Below are positions 36,772-45,285 of a stretch of 64,000 nt of DNA, one piece after another. Each line of letters opens with the position of its first letter. The first letter of the stretch is position 1. The notes under the pieces were generated by a model. It was not told the origin of the DNA. It made no database searches and worked only from the letters and a program-made list of their open reading frames with translations. Position numbers and translations under genes: made by a program. The DNA lies in assembly GCF_024347055.1 (NCBI RefSeq), contig NZ_AP024895.1:2170001-2234000 (forward strand), given 5' to 3'. This DNA comes from Vibrio porteresiae DSM 19223 (lineage in GTDB: Bacteria > Pseudomonadota > Gammaproteobacteria > Enterobacterales > Vibrionaceae).

Positions 36772-37554
36772 ATGGGAAATCCAACGATGAAATCTCTGCT
36801 CAAAGCAGTGTTATCGTGCAGCCTACTGTGGTTATGCTGGGCTCGCTTTAGCTATGCTTCTCTTCCCGATACGATAGATAAAATTCGCCCCTCGATTGTG
36901 GGAGTGGGTACGTACAGTCGTTTATCGGATCAACACTCTCGCTACCTTGGCACCGGATTTGTTATTCAAGACGGTCGGTATGTGGTTACCAATGCCCATG
37001 TTGTTCCTGAGCTGCTCAATAAGGAGATTAAAGAGCGACTCGTGGTCTATATTGGCCGAGGTTCTCATCCTCAGATGCGAGATGCCGAAGTGATCGCCAT
37101 TGATCCCGTGTTCGATATCGCGATTTTAAAAATCCCCGGCCCGGCACTACCGGCATTGACGCTCTCGGCGCATAACGTACGTGAAGGTGAAGATATCGCC
37201 TTTACCGGCTATCCCATTGGCGCGGTGTTAGGGCTCTATCCTGTTACACACCACGGCATACTATCGTGCATTACTCCGGTGGTCGTACCCGCCCGAACCA
37301 CCAGAGAACTGACGGTCAATCAGATAAAACAGCTAAGAAACCCCTATATGGTGTATCAGCTTGATGCCACTGCCTATCCTGGTAACAGCGGCAGCCCTGT
37401 TTATCTTCCTGAAACCGGAGAAGTGATTGCTATCGTCAACAAGGTGTTAGTCAAGGCTACTAAAGAGGCAGCATTAACCAACCCAAGTGCAATTACCTAT
37501 GCCATTCCGATTCAACATCTCAAGAACTTGTTAAGTGAAGTACGCAATAAATAG
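36772..37554 (+). CDS. Secreted trypsin-like (S1-family) serine protease
   Basis: 260-residue protein with a signal sequence (MKSLLKAVLSCSLLWLCWARFSYA) and the chymotrypsin fold triad: His76 in VVTNAHVV, Asp115 in FDIAILKI and Ser206 in PGNSGSP, as in HtrA/DegP-type proteases but without a PDZ domain. It is probably periplasmic. A role in processing PEP-CTERM proteins or in envelope stress is plausible from its place between prsT and a VanZ-like gene. Two starts are possible: ATG 36772 with GGAG ten bases upstream, or ATG 36787, which begins directly at the signal peptide. Fourteen bp separate it from the next gene. Confidence 0.9.
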   Translation: MGNPTMKSLLKAVLSCSLLWLCWARFSYASLPDTIDKIRPSIVGVGTYSRLSDQHSRYLGTGFVIQDGRYVVTNAHVVPELLNKEIKERLVVYIGRGSHPQMRDAEVIAIDPVFDIAILKIPGPALPALTLSAHNVREGEDIAFTGYPIGAVLGLYPVTHHGILSCITPVVVPARTTRELTVNQIKQLRNPYMVYQLDATAYPGNSGSPVYLPETGEVIAIVNKVLVKATKEAALTNPSAITYAIPIQHLKNLLSEVRNK

Positions 37555-37568
37555 TAAGGATTGCTCAC

Positions 37569-37964
37569 ATGCTGCAAAGTGTTAAAAAGGTCGCGTTAGT
37601 CGGTTACACCGCTTTGATTGGCTATGTTTCTCTCGCAAATGATTCATCACCAGACAGTGTGGTTCCCGATCTTAATAGTTATGGTGTGCCCGACCTCGAC
37701 AAAATGGCTCACCTTGGGGCATATACCCTATTTGCGGTGATTGCTATTTTGGCGTTAGGATTGAGGTCGCTAAAATCCATCGGCTTATGCGCTGTTGTCA
37801 TCGCCGTATACAGTGGCGTGCTCGAAGGGCTGCAAACCTTGGTTCCGTTACGAGAAGCCTCTTGGCTCGATTTCTTTGCCAATGACATCGGGATTATGTT
37901 GGGGTCACTGCTTATGCTGTGGTGGCTTTACCCACCCAAAGGCAGAGCGAAAGAAATGGCGTAA
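37569..37964 (+). CDS. VanZ-like small membrane protein
   Basis: 131-residue membrane protein with four hydrophobic segments. The VanZ-family marks are YGVPDLDKMAHLGAYTLFAVIAIL and the conserved EGLQTLVPLREASWLDFFANDIGIMLG. VanZ-like proteins often accompany PEP-CTERM/exosortase loci, but their function is unknown; the acidic and histidine residues at the membrane surface are conserved. It follows the protease gene by 14 bp with a good AGGA site and ends at a strong terminator. Confidence 0.88.
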   Translation: MLQSVKKVALVGYTALIGYVSLANDSSPDSVVPDLNSYGVPDLDKMAHLGAYTLFAVIAILALGLRSLKSIGLCAVVIAVYSGVLEGLQTLVPLREASWLDFFANDIGIMLGSLLMLWWLYPPKGRAKEMA

Positions 37965-37992
37965 TGGCGAAGCTTAAACCTGCTCAAACATT

Positions 37993-38020
37993 CGCGGTGA
38001 GGTTATAAAACCTCACCGCG
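37993..38020. terminator. Bidirectional terminator between VanZ and ThiF genes
   Basis: Perfect 12-base stem CGCGGTGAGGTT / AACCTCACCGCG with a four-base ATAA loop, followed by CTTTATTT on the + side. The flanking genes converge here. Confidence 0.85.
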
Positions 38021-38082
38021 CTTTATTTAATCACTTTTGATTTATACCATTAGTAACGTCATATCGTTTGTCTTATGCGATG

Positions 38083-38976
38083 CTATTGGGTAATGCTCTT
38101 AAGCAAAGCCGCCTTCTGGTCGGAGAATTTGCGCGCGGCTAAGAAACGTTTTAAACGCTGCAGTGGACCACGATTACCCCAGTGCAATTTGCCTTTTCGA
38201 TATAAACACCGATAGGTATCGAACTGCATGAAGTAAGGGGCAGCCATCGGAGGGCGTTTATTAAGCAGAATGATCAGCACTTCTGACGTGAGTAAACCCG
38301 TAGCAATATTGCAAGCACAAGAGAGTGACGGACCGGCATGATCAGAGGAATCGACTTTACTGGTGTCCATATACCGCCAATGTGTCCCGCGTGGCGCAAC
38401 ACCGACAGTAAAAGCAATCAACTGTTCGAACAGATCCATATCATCATTGATATCAAAGTATTCATCAAAGCTCATGCTCTCAGGGGTAAACACATTCATT
38501 GTGCCAGAAAAACCGAGAGGCGCAGCGAACACCACCGGTTTTCCTAATCGGCGAGCAGTACGATATAACAAGCGCCGCGCTGGCATGGAGAAGAAATCAA
38601 TTGCATCGACGATTACATCGGCATCAGCGACGAACGCTTCAACATTCTCTTCTTGGATGCCTTGGGGAAACATCTTGATATCGACGCTGGGGTGAATGTC
38701 TTTGGCCATCTCCGCCATCACTTCGACTTTAGGGCGGTCCACTGTCGAGGACATCGCACCGATTTGACGATTGATATTTTTAATACTGAATTCGTCAAAA
38801 TCAGCCAGATTGAAGCCACCAATCCCCATACGAACGAGATCGATAAACTCTCTACCTCCCAATCCACCACATCCTGCAACGGCAACACGTGAGCGTTGTA
38901 AGGTCATTTGTTCCTGTTCAGTCACAAGACCAATATTACGCGTGACTGCCAATTTATAATATTCTTGACTATCCAT
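38083..38976 (-). CDS. ThiF/E1-like adenylyltransferase of the exosortase locus
   Basis: 297-residue E1-like enzyme that would activate a C-terminal carboxylate as an acyl-adenylate. The ATP loop VAVAGCGGLGGREF, the nucleotide-contacting ADFDEFSIKNINRQ, RPKVEVMAEMA and VDAIDFFSMPARR follow the ThiF/MoeB/HesA pattern. The usual zinc-binding CxxC pairs are not visible, and no ubiquitin-like partner is nearby. I chose ATG 38976 (MDSQEYYKLAVTRN) with AAGGT upstream; the frame extends to 39033. It lies downstream of the N-acyl-synthase-like gene with a ~94 bp gap, so the two form a conserved-looking pair. The actual substrate is unknown. Confidence 0.85.
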   Translation of the reverse strand: MDSQEYYKLAVTRNIGLVTEQEQMTLQRSRVAVAGCGGLGGREFIDLVRMGIGGFNLADFDEFSIKNINRQIGAMSSTVDRPKVEVMAEMAKDIHPSVDIKMFPQGIQEENVEAFVADADVIVDAIDFFSMPARRLLYRTARRLGKPVVFAAPLGFSGTMNVFTPESMSFDEYFDINDDMDLFEQLIAFTVGVAPRGTHWRYMDTSKVDSSDHAGPSLSCACNIATGLLTSEVLIILLNKRPPMAAPYFMQFDTYRCLYRKGKLHWGNRGPLQRLKRFLAARKFSDQKAALLKSITQ

Positions 38977-39070
38977 CCTATTTACCTTCTCTTCTGAGCA
39001 CGACAGAAGTGAGCTCTGTTTCTCGTTAAGCAAGCTGTTTTATCAAGACGCTTCGATGTTTAGGCCTTAT

Positions 39071-39985
39071 TCAAAAAGGAAACTCTTGACCTAACTCTCT
39101 GTATTCATTACGCAAAAGTAACAAATCTTTATCGTCAAGTGAGTGAATAAAATCGGTACGTTCAGCGAGAAAATAATGAAGTAACTCGGGCGACAATGAA
39201 TGCCCTTCCCCTTTTTTGCGGTTAAAGCTTTCCGTAAAGAAGAATCGATGCAAATCCGCATCGAACTCACGACCAGAATAAAACTGCTCCGCTTTTTTAT
39301 TCGCTGCAGCAATGTTTAGACGATGGCCTTGCACCTTATGTATGTAAGCCGCTGAATAAGGAACCAATTCCCCGAGCGGTTCAAACAGACAGATCTTCTG
39401 ATAAAACCGACAGTGACGCTCGGCGACAGAGCAGCAAAGATCAGTGACTCCTTTCAATTCAGCGAATTGAAACAACAACTTAAAAAGATGCAGAAAGACT
39501 TTGTATTTGGTGTATTGAGGATTTAGAGCAAATGAGGTGACTTCAGCAACTCTGCCGCCTTCTGCTCTGATTTTATTGATTTGCTCGCCACAAAACTCCT
39601 CCATTGGCAGCCCCATAGGACTGTCAAACACAATCGAAACGGTGCCCACCACATTGGTGGATTCTCTGAAGTTCTGTGGTGTGCCCATCTCCAGTTCTTC
39701 ATGGAAATTGGCGATAAATATTCTGGTACTCGGCAGCAAATGATACTTGGTAAAACGTATTCCTTTATGAGTATCTTGCTGTAGCCCCGCTTCGACATAG
39801 TTATCCCAAACCAAGGTAAAAGCGCGTTCAATCTCCGCTTTATCAACTGCAATTTTATAGGTGACTGCCTGTGTACAAAGCTCGCTATCGCTGCCCTCTT
39901 TTGCGATACGCACTTCCTTACGTCTCTCCACTGGCACTGTTCTGCCATTTAATTCAGTGAGTGGGGCCTTTTCTATGATCGCCAT
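39071..39985 (-). CDS. PEP-CTERM/exosortase-associated acyltransferase (FeeM-like)
   Basis: 304-residue protein of the N-acyl amino acid synthase (FeeM)/autoinducer-synthase GNAT group that accompanies exosortase systems. Seen: ERAFTLVWDNYVEAGL near residue 65, then STRIFIANF, NVVGTVSIVFDSPMGLPMEE and RVAEVTSFALNPQYTKYKVFLHLFK, in the order expected of an acyl-ACP-using synthase. It may make an N-acyl amino acid or acylate a lipid for protein sorting. The start is decided by a perfect GGAGGT at 39992-39997, six bases before ATG 39985; the frame runs on to 40090. It is probably cotranscribed with the ThiF gene. Confidence 0.87.
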   Translation of the reverse strand: MAIIEKAPLTELNGRTVPVERRKEVRIAKEGSDSELCTQAVTYKIAVDKAEIERAFTLVWDNYVEAGLQQDTHKGIRFTKYHLLPSTRIFIANFHEELEMGTPQNFRESTNVVGTVSIVFDSPMGLPMEEFCGEQINKIRAEGGRVAEVTSFALNPQYTKYKVFLHLFKLLFQFAELKGVTDLCCSVAERHCRFYQKICLFEPLGELVPYSAAYIHKVQGHRLNIAAANKKAEQFYSGREFDADLHRFFFTESFNRKKGEGHSLSPELLHYFLAERTDFIHSLDDKDLLLLRNEYRELGQEFPF

Positions 39986-40515
39986 ATGTTCACCTCCAAA
40001 CCAGCATTGACAACCGATGATATGAGTTTGGTTTTCCGATGTGATTACCCGAGCTTGTACCAAAAAATAAGCACTAAAACTCATCTCCACTAAGTACGGT
40101 AGCGTATATTTTGGAAATAACTGCCTAAAAATAGAAAAGAATAAAATTAATTTACTTAAGTTTTAAATAAAAGAAATATTACATCGTATCGTTTTAAGAA
40201 AACGCTAAGCAAGATGATGTAATGGCAGTTAATAAATCATAATCATCTCAATTAATCCAATGTTATTTTATAATAAAATCATAATGTAAAACTTAGGTGT
40301 CGGTATTTTTTACACCATCACAAAAACACACTAAAAATATAACCAATGTTATAAGCGTTGATTTTTATTAACTTTTTAACATTGATATAAATTCTTACTG
40401 ACTAAAGTAAAATTTTAATTAGGTTATATGTCAGGCTATTTTACACTTTACTAAGCATTCTATTATACATGCTATATCTCACCGCCTAATCAGCTGATAA
40501 ATAACAATATTTTTC
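39986..40515. other. AT-rich intergenic region upstream of the first PEP-CTERM gene
   Basis: About 530 bp of very AT-rich sequence between divergent genes. No ORF is convincing. It presumably contains the promoter of the FeeM-like gene and the activator-binding region for the sigma-54 promoter at 40516. Confidence 0.5.
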
Positions 40516-40533
40516 TTGGCACTATAAATGCTT
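40516..40533 (+). promoter_or_regulatory. Sigma-54 (-24/-12) promoter of PEP-CTERM gene 1
   Basis: TTGGCAC with GG at -24 and ATGCTT with GC at -12, spaced exactly 12 bp from GG to GC, the invariant sigma-54 spacing. Transcription would start about 30 bp before the ATG. The same element stands at the same distance before the paralogue at 42050. Confidence 0.85.
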
Positions 40534-40575
40534 ATAAGCCTAGGTAACAAACTTAAACGGACAAAGGTAAATTAC

Positions 40576-41505
40576 ATGAAAGTATTTCGAACACTGAGTC
40601 AGTTGTTAGCAGCCGGTATGCTTATATTTGTATCTAGCCAAGTATATGCAACCGCGTATAGCTTATCTGATTATGCATGGGCGTATGATTCAAACCAAGA
40701 TGGAAACATTAGCAATGATGAGATCGTCTCTGATGATTCTTTTAGTTTTGAAGGGTATACACTTGTTGAAGTGACAACAAATAGTGGTACTGCTGATTTA
40801 ACTAGTGGGGCAACATTTTCTGATTATACCTACTTGACCAATACTCAAACAGGCGTATACGCAGAAGCTCTTTTAAATGGGACTATCAGCAGTGGATCAA
40901 CGATAGCATACTTTAATACTACAGCTTCTGACCCAACGTCTCAGATGGAATGGTACACAGCTAGTGGTGATTACATTTTAACTGTGGACTTAGTAACAAA
41001 TGACCTCGGCCAACAAGGTCGCTCAGTGTTAACTGTCATTGACGGTGACCTTTTAGTGAATCAAATTACCTTATACCTTTCAGTCTCTGATGTTGAGTAT
41101 GGTTATTTCTATATTTACGACGAGACGCTAGGAGAATGGGTAGATTTTGCGACACTGTTAGCTGAAGGTGATGAATTATTATTCACATCCGTTACGACTT
41201 CTAGTGCAACGAATGAGGGTGATGTAAGTAATGAAGCTAGTGCATACATCGAAGGCGCAAGTGGTGAAAATCCTAACAGTTATGCAGCCGCCGTCGGTAA
41301 TGCCAGCGATCTTATCGATTTAACCATTGCGTATCAATCCGATGGGACATACATGTATAGCCTATCTCACGATGGTGGTATCGATGTTGACTCAGACGCT
41401 GTGCCAGAACCTGGCATGCTAACTCTGATGGGACTTGCGCTAATCGGCCTTGCTTATCTGCAACGTCGCCGTAAAGACGATGGGCTATCACTAGCTCACA
41501 GCTAA
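40576..41505 (+). CDS. PEP-CTERM sorted secreted protein 1
   Basis: 309-residue secreted protein: signal peptide (MKVFRTLSQLLAAGMLIFVSSQVYA), a Thr/Ser/Asp-rich body, and a C-terminal sorting signal starting near residue 276 with VPEPGMLTLMGLALIGLAYLQRRRK, the exosortase A recognition motif, helix and basic tail. Residues 38-49 (DSNQDGNISNDE) form a canonical EF-hand/dockerin-like calcium loop. The body otherwise matches nothing I recognise; it may be a matrix or surface protein attached to the exopolysaccharide. I chose ATG 40576, after AAAGG, because it begins the signal peptide; the frame starts at 40528. It is a close paralogue of the gene at 42050 and is driven by a sigma-54 promoter. 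Confidence 0.95.
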   Translation: MKVFRTLSQLLAAGMLIFVSSQVYATAYSLSDYAWAYDSNQDGNISNDEIVSDDSFSFEGYTLVEVTTNSGTADLTSGATFSDYTYLTNTQTGVYAEALLNGTISSGSTIAYFNTTASDPTSQMEWYTASGDYILTVDLVTNDLGQQGRSVLTVIDGDLLVNQITLYLSVSDVEYGYFYIYDETLGEWVDFATLLAEGDELLFTSVTTSSATNEGDVSNEASAYIEGASGENPNSYAAAVGNASDLIDLTIAYQSDGTYMYSLSHDGGIDVDSDAVPEPGMLTLMGLALIGLAYLQRRRKDDGLSLAHS

Positions 41506-41526
41506 ACCGCGCTCATCACTTGGATA

Positions 41527-41585
41527 GGCACTTTCTTACTCGATTGGCTTAATCGTTTAGCATGAGAAAGTGCCATCCTGTTTTA
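41527..41585 (+). terminator. Terminator after PEP-CTERM gene 1
   Basis: Ten-base stem GGCACTTTCT / AGAAAGTGCC (41527-41574) around a 28-base loop, followed shortly by TTTT. The loop is long but the arms are perfect. Confidence 0.65.
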
Positions 41586-41632
41586 TTGACAAATCACACC
41601 ACATTCACTTCGACTCCCCACCGTTCAACGTG

Positions 41633-41669
41633 ATTCCCATTGGTTTTGTTAAACAAAGCCAATGGGAAT
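41633..41669. repeat. Long inverted repeat (hairpin) between PEP-CTERM genes
   Basis: Arms ATTCCCATTGGTTTTGTT and AACAAAGCCAATGGGAAT pair over about 18 bases with one G-U pair and almost no loop. There is no T run on the + side. It may be an extra transcription stop, an RNA-stabilising hairpin or a mobile-element remnant. Confidence 0.7.
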
Positions 41670-41883
41670 ATACCCGTCGCTTACACATCAATTTAGTTAT
41701 TATTTTCAATGAATTATATAAATAAAGCGATACTTTATCACTTTAGTGTCAGATTGTTTTACAACGTAGAAAATAGAATATTTAATTAATGACTCTTTAT
41801 ATTTCAGTTTGTTAAATTGATAAACATAACATATTAACCATTATGTTATTTTAAGTAGCTAAAACTATTAGGATATTAACATA

Positions 41884-41904
41884 GTCACATATGCATCATG
41901 TGAC
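41884..41904. promoter_or_regulatory. Candidate activator site upstream of PEP-CTERM gene 2
   Basis: Perfect inverted repeat GTCACAT / ATGTGAC with a seven-base spacer, about 85 bp upstream of the -24 element. Position and symmetry fit an enhancer site for a sigma-54 activator such as PrsR. No identical site was found by eye upstream of gene 1, so the assignment is tentative. Confidence 0.4.
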
Positions 41905-41988
41905 ATTAAATTATACACCTAAGTCCTCGTCCGCCATTTATCATCATATGAATCAATATAAGCCATTAAATTATTTACCGAAATTAAG

Positions 41989-42006
41989 TTGGCATTATCA
42001 ATGCTT
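41989..42006 (+). promoter_or_regulatory. Sigma-54 (-24/-12) promoter of PEP-CTERM gene 2
   Basis: TTGGCAT with GG at -24 and ATGCTT with GC at -12, GG-to-GC spacing 12 bp. The sequence from the -12 region through the ribosome-binding site is nearly the same as upstream of gene 1 (TATAAGCC, GGTAACAAAC, CGGACAAAGGTAAAT). Confidence 0.83.
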
Positions 42007-42049
42007 TATAAGCCTTGGTAACAAACCTTAACGGACAAAGGTAAATAAA

Positions 42050-42979
42050 ATGAAAATATTTCGTAGACTAAGTCAGTTGCTAGCAGTCAGTATGCTTATA
42101 TTGGCATCAAGCCAGGTATATGCAACTGCGTATAGCTTATCTGATTATGCATTGGGGTATGATTCAAACGGCGATGGAACAATTAGTAATGATGAAATCA
42201 TTTCTGATGATTCTTTTAGTTTTGAAGGATACACACTTGTTGAAGCGACACCTAATAGTGATGGTGATCTAACCAGTGGCGCATCATTTACTGACTATAC
42301 CTACTTGACCAATACTCAAACTGGTGTATATGCAGAAGCTGTGTTGAATGGGACTATCACCAGTGGCTCAACGATAGCATACTTTAATACTACAGCTTCT
42401 GACCCTGAATCACAGATGACATGGTACACAGCAAGTGGTGCTTACATTTTAACTTTGGACTTGGTAACAAATGACCTTGAGCAACAAGGTCGCTCAGTGT
42501 TAACTGTCATTGACAATGACCTTTTAGTGAATCAAATCACCTTATATCTTGAAGTCTCTGATGTTGAGGCTGGATATTTCTATATTTACGACGAGACAAC
42601 AGGAGAATGGGTAGACTTTGCGACGCTGTTAGCTAGAGGAGATACATTACTACTCACATCAGTTACGACTTCAAGTGCAGCAAATACTGGTGATGTAAGT
42701 GATGAAGCTAGTGCATACATCGAAGGCGAAAGTGGTAAGGATCCTAACAATTATGCTGCCCCTGTTGGTAATGCCAGCGACCTTATCGATTTAGAAATTG
42801 CTTATCAATCCGGTGGGACATACATGTATAGCCTTTCTCATGATGGCGGTATCGATGTTGACTCCGATGCAGTACCAGAACCAGGCATGCTCTCTCTGAT
42901 GGGTCTTGCATTCTTAGGTTTAGCTGGCTTACAACGCCGTCGTAAAATGCAAAGCAGCACAGACGTTAAGCTTAATTAA
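42050..42979 (+). CDS. PEP-CTERM sorted secreted protein 2
   Basis: 309-residue paralogue of the protein at 40576, the same length and largely the same sequence: signal peptide (MKIFRRLSQLLAVSMLILASSQVYA), EF-hand-like loop at residues 38-49 (DSNGDGTISNDE), Thr/Asp-rich body, and C-terminal VPEPGMLSLMGLAFLGLAGLQRRRK sorting signal. It differs mainly at scattered residues in the middle and in its last ~10 residues. The two genes arose by tandem duplication including the promoter. It is a substrate candidate for the exosortase at 4321 and probably a component of the exopolysaccharide matrix. The start ATG has AAAGG upstream. Confidence 0.95.
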   Translation: MKIFRRLSQLLAVSMLILASSQVYATAYSLSDYALGYDSNGDGTISNDEIISDDSFSFEGYTLVEATPNSDGDLTSGASFTDYTYLTNTQTGVYAEAVLNGTITSGSTIAYFNTTASDPESQMTWYTASGAYILTLDLVTNDLEQQGRSVLTVIDNDLLVNQITLYLEVSDVEAGYFYIYDETTGEWVDFATLLARGDTLLLTSVTTSSAANTGDVSDEASAYIEGESGKDPNNYAAPVGNASDLIDLEIAYQSGGTYMYSLSHDGGIDVDSDAVPEPGMLSLMGLAFLGLAGLQRRRKMQSSTDVKLN

Positions 42980-43003
42980 GTTATTATCTTCGTCCTAGAT
43001 GGC

Positions 43004-43038
43004 GACTTCCTATACAGCAATACCTTGTGTAGGAAGTC
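43004..43038 (+). terminator. Hairpin between PEP-CTERM gene 2 and prsK
   Basis: Nine-base arms GACTTCCTA / TAGGAAGTC around a ~17-base loop, 25 bp after the stop codon. The T run is weak. It may separate the highly expressed secreted-protein gene from the sensor kinase gene. Confidence 0.55.
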
Positions 43039-43236
43039 ACCTCTAATAATCTCATCCCTTTCAACCTCTGGTTATCCATTCCTGCACTCGATGTTTTTCA
43101 AGATAGTTGTCATCAATCGCGATTCTTACTTTTTAGATCAACAGCAAATCGAACATTTAGCACGACACTCTTTACAGAAACGGCTCAATAATAGAGTTAA
43201 ACTTTGCTGCATAAGATGACAGAGCATCAGGGAATT

Positions 43237-45285
43237 ATGTCGAATTTATTATTGAATGCCACGGGCTATGGCATTGTGGCTCTTGGGTTTCTCTTTCTAT
43301 TTATTCTGTTACTCGCGACCAAACAAAAAACGCTCCAACGCAGCCTGTTACTGATTGCATCCTTGACCAGTGCCATTTGGGCTGGTGTGGCTGCGTTTGC
43401 GATGCATCCACTCATTGCCCTAGTGTTATTACCTATCGAAACTCTTCGTAATATCAGTTGGTTACTGCTGATTATGGGCACATTGACCGTGCAAACTCAG
43501 TGGCGTCACTTTCTCCACGACGACCCTATGGTCAAACGCACTTTAGCCGCACTCTCCTTAGTGCTGGTCATTGAGCTATCGAGCATGCTGTTTTTTTGGT
43601 TGCCGTTTCGCTATTTGTTGCTGATTCATCTTGCCGAATCCGCCGTCGGTTTATGGTTTATCGAACAGCTTTATCGCCGCACCGATAGACAAGATCGTTG
43701 GGCAATCAAACCCATTACCCTAGGTCTAGGAATGACCTTTGCCTACGATTTCGCCCTGTACGCCAATAGCGCCCTAACTAACAACGTTGATGATGGGTTT
43801 CTTTTGGCCCGAGGTTGGATCACTATCGTGACCATTCCGCTTATCACGATGACGGCGAGACGGGTGAAGAACTGGTCAACACGTATTTATGTCTCTCGCG
43901 ATGTGGTGTACAGCAGCACCTTATTAACCATCGCAGGTGGCTATCTGTTAGTGATGGCGATTGTGGGGTACTACATTCGCTACCTTGGTGAAAACTGGGG
44001 CAGTTTCGCGCAATACGTCTTTTTTGCTTTAAGTGCCCTACTGTTAGCGAGCCTATTTACCTCAGATGCGCTGCGGCGCAAGCTCAAGGTCTTCATTACT
44101 AAGCACTTTTATGCCAACAAATACGAGTACCGTGAAGAGTGGATGAAATTTGCGGCCATCTTGGAACAAAACGTCCATGAGCCTTACCAGATCGCTCTTA
44201 ACGCCATTATTCAGCCGTTTGATTGTGAAGCGGGACTTCTCGCGATGGTCAATGGGGATAAACTTACCAATAAAACCAGCTATAACCTCAAAGCTGGCTA
44301 CCCAGAGACGGATGAAATTCTGTTACCTTTGGCAAAAGCCGCGATAGAGCATCAATGGATCATTGATATTAAGCAGCTCATCAATCACGACACGAATAAC
44401 CCCTTTGCTTATGACCACCAGCAAGTTTCAACTATTCGAACCTTTGACTACATCGTGCCAATCATTAACCACAGTGGCGACAGTCATGTCTGCTTTATTT
44501 CCAAACCCCACACGACGGAATCGATCAATTGGGAAGATCGCGACCTGATGTTCGCCATCAGTAAACAGCTAGCCGTGTATCTCAACTTATATCACACCAA
44601 CCAAATTTTGGCGGAAAATCAGCAATTTGATGCGTTTAATCAGATGTCAGCTTTTCTCGCCCACGATTTAAAAAATATCTTGGCACAGCTCCAACTGCTC
44701 GCTAAAAATGCGCAAAAACACAAACACAACCCTGAATTTATCGAAGATGCGTTTGAAACGGTGGACTCCGCCATCGAACGTTTGAGTAAAGTTGTCGAAC
44801 ATCTGCGCAAAAAAGAGCTTACCGCCCAAGCAGGTGAAACCTTTGACGTAGAGCCATTAGTAAAAGCAAGCTGCGCCGAGCGCGCCAATTCAGAGCCTAT
44901 TCCAGAATTTCACAGCCAGACGACACAAGCCTTTGCTATCAACACCGACAAAGAGCATTTTCATAATATGCTGTTGCACTTAATCCAAAATGCGCAAGAT
45001 GCCACGGAGAGTAGCGGCTTCGTTCGCGTTTCCACCTCAGTTGCAGAAGAGTGCTATCGCATAGAAATCCGAGATAATGGCTGTGGGATGAACGAAGAAT
45101 TTATCGAAAAGCGCCTATTCAAACCATTTGATACAACCAAGGGAAATTCAGGAATGGGTATAGGAGCCTATGACGCCAAAAAATTTATCGAACAATTAGG
45201 CGGTTATATTGATGTTCAGTCCGAACTAGGAAAAGGAACCTGCTTTACATTGTCTATTCCGTTTAGCCGACACTGTTCACGGTAA
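43237..45285 (+). CDS. prsK: PEP-CTERM system sensor histidine kinase PrsK
   Basis: 682-residue membrane histidine kinase. About eight hydrophobic segments occupy residues 1-280, then a GAF-like domain, the dimerisation/phosphoacceptor region AFLAHDLKNILAQLQLL (His476), and an ATPase domain with LIQNAQDA (N box), EIRDNGCGM (G1) and KGNSGMGIGAYDAKKF (G2). It is the dedicated kinase of exosortase A systems and should phosphorylate PrsR encoded downstream. Start uncertain: ATG 43237 with AGGGA upstream is preferred; ATG 43216 would add seven residues. The signal it senses is unknown. Confidence 0.93.
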   Translation: MSNLLLNATGYGIVALGFLFLFILLLATKQKTLQRSLLLIASLTSAIWAGVAAFAMHPLIALVLLPIETLRNISWLLLIMGTLTVQTQWRHFLHDDPMVKRTLAALSLVLVIELSSMLFFWLPFRYLLLIHLAESAVGLWFIEQLYRRTDRQDRWAIKPITLGLGMTFAYDFALYANSALTNNVDDGFLLARGWITIVTIPLITMTARRVKNWSTRIYVSRDVVYSSTLLTIAGGYLLVMAIVGYYIRYLGENWGSFAQYVFFALSALLLASLFTSDALRRKLKVFITKHFYANKYEYREEWMKFAAILEQNVHEPYQIALNAIIQPFDCEAGLLAMVNGDKLTNKTSYNLKAGYPETDEILLPLAKAAIEHQWIIDIKQLINHDTNNPFAYDHQQVSTIRTFDYIVPIINHSGDSHVCFISKPHTTESINWEDRDLMFAISKQLAVYLNLYHTNQILAENQQFDAFNQMSAFLAHDLKNILAQLQLLAKNAQKHKHNPEFIEDAFETVDSAIERLSKVVEHLRKKELTAQAGETFDVEPLVKASCAERANSEPIPEFHSQTTQAFAINTDKEHFHNMLLHLIQNAQDATESSGFVRVSTSVAEECYRIEIRDNGCGMNEEFIEKRLFKPFDTTKGNSGMGIGAYDAKKFIEQLGGYIDVQSELGKGTCFTLSIPFSRHCSR

